From JAFARZ01 sp036490795 (lineage in GTDB: Bacteria; Actinomycetota; Actinomycetes; Streptosporangiales; Streptosporangiaceae), in the NCBI GenBank assembly GCA_036490795.1, contig DASXDG010000230.1:1-12349 (forward strand): a stretch of 12,349 nt of DNA, given 5' to 3'. This document shows positions 5,702-12,223 of this stretch, piece after piece; positions within the stretch are counted from its first letter, which is position 1; each line of letters starts with the position of its first letter. The notes beneath the pieces are model-generated. The model saw nothing but the letters and a program-made list of their open reading frames with translations. It had not been told where the DNA came from and ran no database searches. The position numbers and the translations under genes were made by a program.

Positions 5702-7804
5702 GTGTCACACCGATTGCATCGAGGCACTTTGGTGCCGATCGTCGCGGCAGTGTTCGCGGTCCTTGTGGCAGCGCCCGTCCTAGCGAGCGCCACAGGGGGC
5801 GGGAGCGCGCCCCCGCCGGCCTCCAGCGGGCACGGTATGAGTGCGTCCGGTGTGCGCGCACAGGAATGGTGGCTGACGGCGCTGGGCACCCAGCAGGCGT
5901 GGCGCACTTCGAGAGGCGCGGGGATCACCGTCGCGGTACTGAGTACCGGCGTATCGGCGAGCCAGCCCGACCTATCCGGCAATGTCATTACCGGACCGGA
6001 CTACACCGGTTCAGGACGGTCCGCGGGAGGCCCGTACTGGGGCGTGGTAGGAACGGCGGTAGCGGGCATCATCGCCGGGCACGGACATGGCAACGGCGAC
6101 AGCTCTGGCATCATCGGCATCGCCCCTCAAGCCAAGGTACTTTCGGTCCGGGTAACGCTCGAATATAATGACCCGCTTAACGCGACATCAGCCATTCCTG
6201 AGCACCTGCCCGGTGCCATAGCGGACGGCATTCTTTACGCGGTAAATCATGGCGCGAAGGTCATCGACCTGCCCCTTGACCCGGGCACTTTCGGCCTAGC
6301 GGGAGACAGCGCGGCGGCAGGCGGCAGTACCGCCGAGCGGGACGCTGTGCGATATGCCGTCAATAAGGGTGCGGTGCTAATCGCGCCGGCCGGCGACGAC
6401 AGCGCGACGCCCAGCCAAATGGACTATCCGGCCGCATATCCCGGCGTGGTAGCCGTCGGCGCGATCGGGCGCGACGGAAAGCTCGCGACGTTCAGCAGCA
6501 GGCAACCCTACATGTCACTGGTCGCTCCCGGAGTGGACCTGATGACCGCGGCGATGGTGGCCAGCCAGTCGTTCGGATACGTTCCCGGGTACGCGCCGAT
6601 CAGCACCACAAGCGCGGCGAGCGCGATGGTAGCCGGAGTCGCCGCCCTCGTCGTGTCGAAATACCCGCAGCTTCCTGCCCACCAGGTCGTCCGCGCGCTG
6701 CATGCGAGCGCAGCCAAGGATTCGGAGGTCAATGCCCTCCGCGCGCTCACCGTGGCGGCCACGCTGAACCCCCGCGCCAGCGCCGGACCGACGCCGGCGC
6801 CGGCCCCGGCCCCGGTCAAGCCGCACCGGACAGTGCACACGACGGCCCCAGCGCATAAGATCCGGCCGCGGACGGCCGCGGGCCCGCTGGCCCCTACGGT
6901 GCTGCGCGACGCCGTGCTCGCCGTCTGCGGGCTGGTCGTCATCCTCGCCGTGGTCCTGCTGATCACCCGGACACGCCGGGTCCGCGCGCAGACGGCCGCC
7001 GCGAAGGCTGGCCTGGGTTCAGGCGCAGGCGCTCGTGGCCTGCACGAGCACCGGCGCGGCCACGAGGCGCTCGGCTCGGCTCCGGTCGGGAGCAACCCCC
7101 AGGCAGTGGCTGCGCGCAGTGCGGGGCCAGTCGCCCCGAATATGTTCCCCGGCGGATCCCTGGCCGACGTTCCCATGTCGGGCGCTTCGCTAGGCGGCGG
7201 CTCGCTGACCGTGGATCCCTTGGCCGTCGGCCCGCTGGCGGCGGGCTGGCCAGCGTCGGCCAGTTGGCCGGGCACCGGCCCGGGTGAGGTCTCGCACTCG
7301 CCCTCAGGATCCCGGCATCCTCACATCACGCCGCTGCCTAGGTCTATCCGGACCATGTCCGGCGAGAACGGCGCGGCGACCCCGCCCTGGGCACCGGCAC
7401 CCGAGCCCGGCGACTCCGAGGCCCCGATCCCCGTATCGCCCCCCGGATGGTTCCCCAGCGAGCAGGCTTCCGGCATCCGGCTGCCCGCCGACATACCGGA
7501 AGTGCCGCGGACACCGGGAGGATTCGACGGCCCCGACCTGACCGTGCCGTTCGCGGGCCGCGACGTGCTCACGCAGTCCAGCTTCGGTTTCGCGGCTGCC
7601 CCCGTGCCCGCCGACTTCACCGCACCGACCGACCTCGGGCCAGCCGAATTCGGCCCGCTGCCCGAGTTCGGGCTGCCCTCCGAGTTCGCCCCGCCGGCTA
7701 GCTTTGCGCCGCCGTCCGAGTTCGCGCCGCCGTCCGAGTTCGCGCCGCCGTCCGAGAACCGGCCCGCCGCCGAGACCGGCGATCAGCCTGACGATCCGGC
7801 CTGA
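5702..7804 (+). CDS. Mycosin-like subtilisin-fold membrane protein, apparently catalytically inactive
   Basis: This 700-residue protein has a signal peptide (about 1-30, cleavage near A-S-A), a peptidase S8 fold (about 55-355), a Pro-rich linker (360-397), one membrane helix (about 398-422, followed by RTRRVR) and a long Pro/Gly/Ser tail (430-700). The layout resembles mycosins, the membrane-anchored proteases of type VII secretion, but the tail is far longer. The active site is degenerate. The Asp motif reads VAVLSTGV with S81, the His motif reads VVGTAVAG with V116, and the oxyanion Asn position reads AGDD with D232. Only the Ser motif (TTSAAS, S304) is kept. I infer a pseudoprotease that binds rather than cleaves, exposed outside the membrane with its tail in the cytoplasm. 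No type VII genes are nearby. The stop overlaps the convergent DUF488 gene by 22 bases. Confidence 0.85.
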   Translation: MSHRLHRGTLVPIVAAVFAVLVAAPVLASATGGGSAPPPASSGHGMSASGVRAQEWWLTALGTQQAWRTSRGAGITVAVLSTGVSASQPDLSGNVITGPDYTGSGRSAGGPYWGVVGTAVAGIIAGHGHGNGDSSGIIGIAPQAKVLSVRVTLEYNDPLNATSAIPEHLPGAIADGILYAVNHGAKVIDLPLDPGTFGLAGDSAAAGGSTAERDAVRYAVNKGAVLIAPAGDDSATPSQMDYPAAYPGVVAVGAIGRDGKLATFSSRQPYMSLVAPGVDLMTAAMVASQSFGYVPGYAPISTTSAASAMVAGVAALVVSKYPQLPAHQVVRALHASAAKDSEVNALRALTVAATLNPRASAGPTPAPAPAPVKPHRTVHTTAPAHKIRPRTAAGPLAPTVLRDAVLAVCGLVVILAVVLLITRTRRVRAQTAAAKAGLGSGAGARGLHEHRRGHEALGSAPVGSNPQAVAARSAGPVAPNMFPGGSLADVPMSGASLGGGSLTVDPLAVGPLAAGWPASASWPGTGPGEVSHSPSGSRHPHITPLPRSIRTMSGENGAATPPWAPAPEPGDSEAPIPVSPPGWFPSEQASGIRLPADIPEVPRTPGGFDGPDLTVPFAGRDVLTQSSFGFAAAPVPADFTAPTDLGPAEFGPLPEFGLPSEFAPPASFAPPSEFAPPSEFAPPSENRPAAETGDQPDDPA
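7634..7759 (+). repeat. 18-base tandem repeat in the subtilase-like tail
   Basis: Seven consecutive 18-base units encode hexapeptides ending in E-F or similar, such as GPLPEF and APPSEF. The last three units (from 7706) are nearly identical while the first four have diverged, pointing to recent expansion at the 3' side. The period is a multiple of three, so the frame is kept. Confidence 0.85.
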
Positions 7805-8274
7805 CAGCCGGGGTTATGTCCCTCGCTGACCACCGATCCGCAGTCAGGGCACACCAGGTGCGCCCAGCATGCCTGGTCTCCCCCTTGCTCATCATCCGCA
7901 CCGGCGAGCAGCCCGGCGAGAACCGCGGCCTGGCTGTATTCGGTATCCCGCGTCGCGGTCAGCAGCGTCAGCGGGCCACGTGCGGCGTACCCGCGCAGCG
8001 TCCCCAACGCCGCCCGCTGGGCGGGTCCGCCGAGTTCGGTGAGGTAGCGCTGGCGGAATTCGGTGAACTTGGCCGGGTCGTGCCCGTACCAGGTACGCAG
8101 TTCGGCCGAGGGCGCCACGTCGCGCAGCCACTCGTCAAGGGCGGCAGCGTCCTTGCTCAGGCCACGTGGCCAGAGGCGATCGACGAGCACCCGCCGGCCG
8201 TCGTCGGCCCGCGGGTCCTCGTACACCCGGCGCACCCGGATCGACGACCTCATCACCCCATTGTCACCGGCCAT
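7783..8274 (-). CDS. DUF488 family protein with Cys-rich C-terminal tail
   Basis: The core (residues about 11-125) is a DUF488 (YeaO-like) domain: RVRRVYEDP, VLVDRLWPRGLSK, DEWLRDVAPS, LRTWYGHD, FRQRYLTEL and LLTATRDTEYSQAAVL. The function of the family is not established. After the domain, where relatives usually stop near 120 residues, there is an extension with C136, C142, C145 and C157 plus nearby His, which looks like a metal-binding knuckle (CPDCG). I chose the ATG at 8274, because GGAAG lies 5 bases upstream; an in-frame ATG at 8253 is also possible and closer to the usual family N-terminus. The 3' end overlaps the convergent subtilase-like gene by 22 bases. Confidence 0.88.
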   Translation of the reverse strand: MAGDNGVMRSSIRVRRVYEDPRADDGRRVLVDRLWPRGLSKDAAALDEWLRDVAPSAELRTWYGHDPAKFTEFRQRYLTELGGPAQRAALGTLRGYAARGPLTLLTATRDTEYSQAAVLAGLLAGADDEQGGDQACWAHLVCPDCGSVVSEGHNPGCQAGSSG

Positions 8275-8403
8275 GAGCGCTTCCGAAAGCAATCCAGGCC
8301 CGTGGTCGCGATATCACAACGGCAACTGGTGCCATTCCTGCCCCAGAAGTCCCGAGTTGCCGGGCAATTAACGCGGTAATTTGTTTCATCGCGGAGGAAA
8401 ACG

Positions 8404-8676
8404 TTGCTGTGGGCAGTGTTTTTTACCGCGATGGACATATTTACCGCGTTGATGGCAGCGGTGGCGGTGCGGGAGTGGGAGCAGCGAAGTAATGGTGGCG
8501 ATGCGGCTGCTGGTGCGGCAGCGCATGCGGATCCGCCCCCGGGACGCGCGACGCGCCCGGGGCACGCGACGCCCCCGGGGCACGCGACGCCACCGGGTAC
8601 GCGACGCCACGGGGCACGCGACGCCACCGGGCTGCGGGCGCGCGGGTGGCTACGGTCAGGCGGACTGCTTGGCTAG
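8404..8676 (+). CDS. Possible small membrane protein with repeat tail (hypothetical)
   Basis: A TTG start at 8404 is preceded by a strong GGAGG site (8393-8397) at 6 bases, and a TAATTT (8377-8382) suits a -10 box. The first 22 residues (MLWAVFFTAMDIFTALMAAVAV) form a plausible membrane helix or signal anchor, followed by REWEQRS. The remainder is low-complexity and encoded by an 18-base repeat whose fourth unit is 16 bases, changing frame after HATPPG. That loss of frame argues against selection on the C-terminal part. The ORF overlaps the convergent HdeD gene by 21 bases. I recognise no family. Either a real small membrane protein with an eroded tail or a chance ORF is possible. Confidence 0.4.
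   Translation: MLWAVFFTAMDIFTALMAAVAVREWEQRSNGGDAAAGAAAHADPPPGRATRPGHATPPGHATPPGTRRHGARDATGLRARGWLRSGGLLG
8544..8631 (+). repeat. 18-base GC-rich tandem repeat
   Basis: Five units resembling GCACGCGACGCCACCGGG are arranged head to tail: 8544-8561, 8562-8579, 8580-8597, 8598-8613 and 8614-8631. The fourth has 16 bases. Most units end in a CCGGGG block. Confidence 0.85.
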
Positions 8677-9387
8677 GCGGTGTACGCGGTAGCCCAGGTA
8701 GGCCAGGGTCAGGCCGTACACCATCAGCCAGGCGCCCGCGAAGACCAGCAGGGTGTAGAGGGTGATACCCGGCCAGAACAGGACCAGGATGCCGGCTATC
8801 AGGCTGAGCACGCCGGTGAAGGCGCGCATGCCGTTGCTGTAGCCGTCACGGCGCTGGATCGCGATCGACAGGTCAACGACGCCCCGCATGATCCAGAACA
8901 CGCTGAGCAGGAACGCCAGTACCAGCACCGTGACGTCGATCCGGCGCAGGCAGAACAGGCCGAGCACGACACCCAGCACGCCCATCACGATGAAGGAGGC
9001 TCGGGTGAAGCCGTCCGCGTGATGATCCGACAGGCCCTCGACCAGCCCGAGGACGCCGGTGATCACCATGTAGCAGCCGAAGAGCACGGCCAGGACCACC
9101 AGGGTGGCCCCCGGCCAGACGAGCACGATGAGGCCGAAGACGAACGTCACCGCGGCCGCGATATACAGCGCCTTCCACGGCCGGAAGCCCCAGGACGCGA
9201 GCAGGCTGCCGACACCGCCGGGTACCTCCTCACCGCCGGGTACCTCCTCGTAGCCGGCCGCCTGGTCGCGCCGAACCTGGTCGCGCCGAACCTGTTCACG
9301 CTGAGGCTCGTCGCGCGGCGGCTGCGGAAGTTCTTCCTCACCGGGCCGCGGCTGCGGCGGTGTCGGTGTGGCATGTGAGGTCGTCAT
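8656..9387 (-). CDS. HdeD/DUF308 family membrane protein
   Basis: This 243-residue protein has a hydrophilic N-terminus of about 70 residues followed by six membrane helices (about 73-91, 94-116, 129-147, 151-172, 187-205, 209-232). The WPG motif after the first and fifth helices (91-93 and 205-207) is the signature of the HdeD family, named for a membrane protein linked to acid resistance in Escherichia coli; its mechanism is not established. The cytoplasmic-looking N-terminus is rich in Pro, Gln and charged residues and contains two in-frame duplications (QVRRD twice, EEVPGG twice). ATG 9387 has a GGGGGA ribosome site 4 bases upstream. It lies downstream of lon on the same strand, but a strong hairpin separates them, so it probably has its own promoter. 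Confidence 0.9.
   Translation of the reverse strand: MTTSHATPTPPQPRPGEEELPQPPRDEPQREQVRRDQVRRDQAAGYEEVPGGEEVPGGVGSLLASWGFRPWKALYIAAAVTFVFGLIVLVWPGATLVVLAVLFGCYMVITGVLGLVEGLSDHHADGFTRASFIVMGVLGVVLGLFCLRRIDVTVLVLAFLLSVFWIMRGVVDLSIAIQRRDGYSNGMRAFTGVLSLIAGILVLFWPGITLYTLLVFAGAWLMVYGLTLAYLGYRVHRLAKQSA
9213..9248. repeat. Perfect 18-base direct duplication in hdeD-like gene
   Basis: Two identical 18-base copies (9213-9230 and 9231-9248) encode EEVPGG twice near residues 47-58. A recent in-frame slippage duplication is likely. Confidence 0.9.
9261..9290. repeat. Perfect 15-base direct duplication in hdeD-like gene
   Basis: Two identical 15-base copies (9261-9275 and 9276-9290) encode QVRRD twice. 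It lies 12 bases from the 18-base duplication, in the same disordered N-terminus. Confidence 0.9.
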
Positions 9388-9478
9388 CTCGTCCCCCGTG
9401 ACAAGCTGAGCACACTCAGTAGTGCTTTGGCCGTCTCATACCCGCTCCCGTTCCGTCAAACCAGCCCCGAGCACACCA

Positions 9479-9518
9479 ATGGCACCATTGACGCACTGCG
9501 GTGCGTCAATGGTGCCAT
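9479..9518 (-). terminator. Strong hairpin terminator of lon
   Basis: A perfect 18-base-pair stem (ATGGCACCATTGACGCAC at 9479-9496 against 9501-9518) closes the 4-base loop TGCG, 20 bases beyond the lon stop. The minus-strand downstream side has only a short TTGG, with no long T-run, as in many actinobacterial terminators. The left arm also contains its own small palindrome (CAATGG-CA-CCATTG). Confidence 0.8.
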
Positions 9519-9537
9519 CAGGCCAGCGCGGTGCCCC

Positions 9538-11982
9538 TTAGGCGGCGACAGCCGTCTCGGCGACGGCTGACTCCGCGGCAGCCGGCTCCGCGGCAGCCGG
9601 CTCCGCGGCAGCCGGCTCCAGGGCCAGGTCGAGCACCTCACGGACGTCGGACACCGTGTGCACCTGGAGCTTCTGCAGCACCTCGGCGGGCACGTCGTCC
9701 AGGTCCGGCTCGTTGCGCTGCGGGATCAGCACCGTGGTGATGCCCGCACGGTGGGCGGCAAGCAGCTTCTGCTTGACGCCGCCGATCGGCAGCACCCGCC
9801 CGGTGAGCGATACCTCGCCGGTCATCGCCACGTCCGACCGGACCGGCCGCCCGGACAGGAGCGACGCGAGCGCGGTGGTCATCGTGACACCGGCGCTCGG
9901 GCCGTCCTTCGGCACCGCGCCGGCCGGCACGTGCACGTGAACGCCACGGTCCTTCAGCTCCTGGACCGGAAGGGACAGCTCCGTCCCGTGCGAGCGCAGG
10001 TAGGACAGGGCGATCCTGGCCGACTCCTTCATCACGTCACCGAGCTGGCCGGTGAGCGTGACCCCGGTCTCGCCGGTTTCCCGCCCGGCCAGTGACGCCT
10101 CGACGAACAGCACGTCGCCGCCCGCCCCGGTCACCGCGAGGCCGGTCGCGACGCCGGGCACCGCGGTGCGGCGCTCTGGCGCGGCCAGGTTCGTCTCCGG
10201 CGTGAACCTGGGCCTGCCCAGGTAGTCGCGCAGTTCGGCGGTGTCCACGCGGACCGGCAGCGTGGCCTCCTCGAGCGCCACCTTGGCGGTCACCTTGCGC
10301 AGGATGCGCGCGATCGCGCGCTCCAGCGAGCGCACGCCGGCCTCGCGGGTGTACTCGCCCGCGATCAGCCGCAGCGAGTCCTCGGTGACCGAGACTTCCT
10401 CGGCCGTAAGTCCGGCCTTGGACAGTTGCCTGGGCAGCAGGTGGTCCCGCGCGATCAGCACCTTCTCGTCCTCGGTGTACCCGTCGAGCTGCACCAGCTC
10501 CATCCGGTCGAGCAGCGGGCCCGGGATCGAGTCCAGCACGTTGGCGGTGGCCAGGAACACCACGTCCGACAGGTCGAGTTCGACCTCCAGGTAGTGGTCG
10601 CGGAAGGTGTGGTTCTGCGCCGGGTCGAGCACCTCGAGCAGCGCGGAAGCCGGGTCGCCGCGGTAGTCGGCCCCGATCTTGTCCACCTCGTCGAGCAGGA
10701 CCACCGGGTTCATCGAGCCGGCCTCGCGGATGGCGCGGACAATCCGGCCAGGCAGCGCGCCGACGTAGGTGCGCCGGTGACCGCGGATCTCCGCCTCGTC
10801 CCTGACGCCGCCGAGCGCCACCCGGACAAACTTCCTGTCCATGGCGCGGGCCACCGACTCGCCGAGTGAGGTCTTGCCGACGCCGGGCGGACCGACCAGC
10901 GCGAGAACCGCGCCAGAACGCCGGCCGCCGATGACGCCCAGACCACGGTCGGCACGCCGCTTGCGCACCGCCAGGTACTCGATGATGCGTTCCTTGACGT
11001 CATCGAGCCCGGTGTGGTCCTCGTCGAGCACCCGGCGGGCACCCCCGATGTCGTAGGCGTCCTCGGTCCGTTCGTTCCACGGGATCTCCAGGACGGTGTC
11101 CAGCCAGGTGCGGATCCAGCCCGTCTCTGGCGAGGCGTCCGGGGTGCGCTCCAGCTTGTCGACCTCCTTGAGCGCGGCCTCGCGGACCTTCTCGGGCAGG
11201 TCGGCCGCCTCCACGCGGGCGCGGTAGTCGTCCTCCTCCGTGGCCGTGTCACCGTTCAGGTCGGCGAGCTCCTTGCGGACAGCGGCGAGCTGCTGACGGA
11301 GCAGGAACTCCTTCTGCTGCTTCTCCATGCCCTCCGCGACGTCCTTGCGGATGGATTCGGCCACGTCTAGCTCGGCCAGGTGCTCCTTGGTCCACCCGAT
11401 GGCCAGCTCCAGCCGCGCCGCGATGTCGGACTGCTCCAGCAGCTGGAGCTTCTGCGCGGTACTCAGGAAGCTGGAATACCCGGCGCGGTCGGCGATCGCC
11501 GACGCGTCGTCCATCTGCTGGATCGAGTCGATGACCTGCCACGCGCCCCGCTGCTGCAGGAGCCCGGTGACCAGCGTCTTGTACTCGCGCGCCATCTCGT
11601 CGGCGCGGCCGCCACGGCCGCTCTCCTCGACCTCCGTGCCCTCGACCCACAGTGCCGCGCCGGGGCCGGTCGTGCCGGAGCCGATCTTGACCCGGCTGAT
11701 CCCGCGGAGCACGGCGCCGGGCTGGCCGCCGGGCAGCCGCCCCACCTGCTCGACCACGGCGAGCGTACCAACGCCCGCGAGCCCGCGGTCGACCAGGCGC
11801 GGCACCAGCAGGATCTTCGCTTGCTGTTCTGAGCGCACGCCAGGAACCTGCCTGGACGGCATCCGAGCCGCGTCTATCGCCGCGCCGACTTCCGGCTGCG
11901 ACGTCTCCAGCGGCACCACCATGCCCGGCAGCACCACCTCGTCGTCCAGCGGCAGCACGGGCAGCGTGAGCGTTTCACTCAT
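9538..11982 (-). CDS. lon: ATP-dependent Lon protease
   Basis: Lon unfolds and degrades damaged and regulatory proteins in the cytoplasm as a hexamer. The 814-residue protein has the N-terminal substrate-binding domain (about 6-210), a coiled helical region (about 215-300), the AAA+ ATPase with Walker A GPPGVGKT (364-371) and Walker B VVLLDE (427-432), and the C-terminal protease domain. The Ser-Lys dyad is S696 in KDGPSAG and K739 in GGVKQKL. A perfect GGAGG lies 6 bases before the ATG. The last 25 residues form an Ala/Glu/Pro tail made of AAAEP repeats and ending A-V-A-A. A HAIR operator just upstream indicates HspR repression. In Streptomyces, lon is a known HspR target. Confidence 0.98.
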   Translation of the reverse strand: MSETLTLPVLPLDDEVVLPGMVVPLETSQPEVGAAIDAARMPSRQVPGVRSEQQAKILLVPRLVDRGLAGVGTLAVVEQVGRLPGGQPGAVLRGISRVKIGSGTTGPGAALWVEGTEVEESGRGGRADEMAREYKTLVTGLLQQRGAWQVIDSIQQMDDASAIADRAGYSSFLSTAQKLQLLEQSDIAARLELAIGWTKEHLAELDVAESIRKDVAEGMEKQQKEFLLRQQLAAVRKELADLNGDTATEEDDYRARVEAADLPEKVREAALKEVDKLERTPDASPETGWIRTWLDTVLEIPWNERTEDAYDIGGARRVLDEDHTGLDDVKERIIEYLAVRKRRADRGLGVIGGRRSGAVLALVGPPGVGKTSLGESVARAMDRKFVRVALGGVRDEAEIRGHRRTYVGALPGRIVRAIREAGSMNPVVLLDEVDKIGADYRGDPASALLEVLDPAQNHTFRDHYLEVELDLSDVVFLATANVLDSIPGPLLDRMELVQLDGYTEDEKVLIARDHLLPRQLSKAGLTAEEVSVTEDSLRLIAGEYTREAGVRSLERAIARILRKVTAKVALEEATLPVRVDTAELRDYLGRPRFTPETNLAAPERRTAVPGVATGLAVTGAGGDVLFVEASLAGRETGETGVTLTGQLGDVMKESARIALSYLRSHGTELSLPVQELKDRGVHVHVPAGAVPKDGPSAGVTMTTALASLLSGRPVRSDVAMTGEVSLTGRVLPIGGVKQKLLAAHRAGITTVLIPQRNEPDLDDVPAEVLQKLQVHTVSDVREVLDLALEPAAAEPAAAEPAAAESAVAETAVAA
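9571..9619. repeat. 15-base tandem repeat in the lon 3' end
   Basis: Three identical copies of CTCCGCGGCAGCCGG (9571-9585, 9586-9600, 9601-9615) plus a partial fourth encode the AAAEP repeats in the Lon C-terminal tail. The frame is preserved. Confidence 0.9.
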
Positions 11983-11988
11983 TTACGG

Positions 11989-11993
11989 CCTCC
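11989..11993 (-). promoter_or_regulatory. lon ribosome binding site
   Basis: A perfect GGAGG on the minus strand, 6 bases from the ATG at 11982, fixes the lon start. Confidence 0.85.
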
Positions 11994-11997
11994 AAAT

Positions 11998-12018
11998 GTT
12001 GAGTCACTAGCACTCAAG
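11998..12018. promoter_or_regulatory. HAIR operator (HspR site) of lon
   Basis: Read on the plus strand, GTTGAGT-N7-ACTCAAG matches the HspR-associated inverted repeat CTTGAGT-N7-ACTCAAG with one mismatch. It lies 4 bases upstream of the lon ribosome site, so bound HspR would block transcription of lon. I could not assign the lon -35 and -10 boxes with confidence. Confidence 0.88.
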
Positions 12019-12086
12019 AAAGAAGAGCCCGGGTAAATTTCCTCCCCGCGTTCGCCGGTAGCGATCACCCGATCCCGGGACATTTG

Positions 12087-12126
12087 TACTGGCCGACGGT
12101 GGATGGACGGCTCTACTGGCGGACGG
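12087..12126 (+). repeat. Spaced direct repeat in lon/right-edge gap
   Basis: TACTGGCCGACGG (12087-12099) and TACTGGCGGACGG (12114-12126) differ at one base, with starts 27 bases apart. They lie in the gap between lon and the small ORF at 12149. Otherwise the gap 12019-12148 shows nothing I can name apart from the presumed lon promoter. Confidence 0.5.
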
Positions 12127-12148
12127 GCGTCATGACCAGGCTTGAGTT

Positions 12149-12223
12149 ATGACAACTACTGAGTTCAAAACTCCGCCTGCTACCCGGGATAATCCCCTCG
12201 CGACGCTGCGGGCCGGCCGCTGA
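12149..12223 (+). CDS. 24-codon ORF upstream of the right-edge gene
   Basis: This short ORF begins MTTTEFKTPP and ends TLRAGR, and its TGA stop overlaps the next ATG as TGATG, a typical coupling arrangement. There is no clear ribosome site (only CCAGG at about 9 bases). It is preceded by an even shorter ORF of six codons (12132-12152) that overlaps it as ATGA. It could be a leader peptide, a small-peptide precursor or chance. I recognise no family. Confidence 0.3.
   Translation: MTTTEFKTPPATRDNPLATLRAGR

Noticed and set aside
8544..8631. CRISPR array
   Set aside because: The 18-base units are contiguous with no unique spacers, so this is a simple tandem repeat.
8680..9378. Plus-strand ORF of 232 codons across the HdeD gene
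   Set aside because: It is antisense to a clear membrane protein gene and consists of low-complexity His/Gln/Asp residues.
9406..9426. CIRCE-like inverted repeat upstream of the HdeD gene
   Set aside because: The AGCAC/GTGCT arms are short and the spacing is not N9 with GCACTC/GAGTGC cores. It is only a weak inverted repeat.
12141..12157. Second HAIR element (CTTGAGT then N7 then ACT)
   Set aside because: Only the left half matches; the right half departs from ACTCAAG after three bases.
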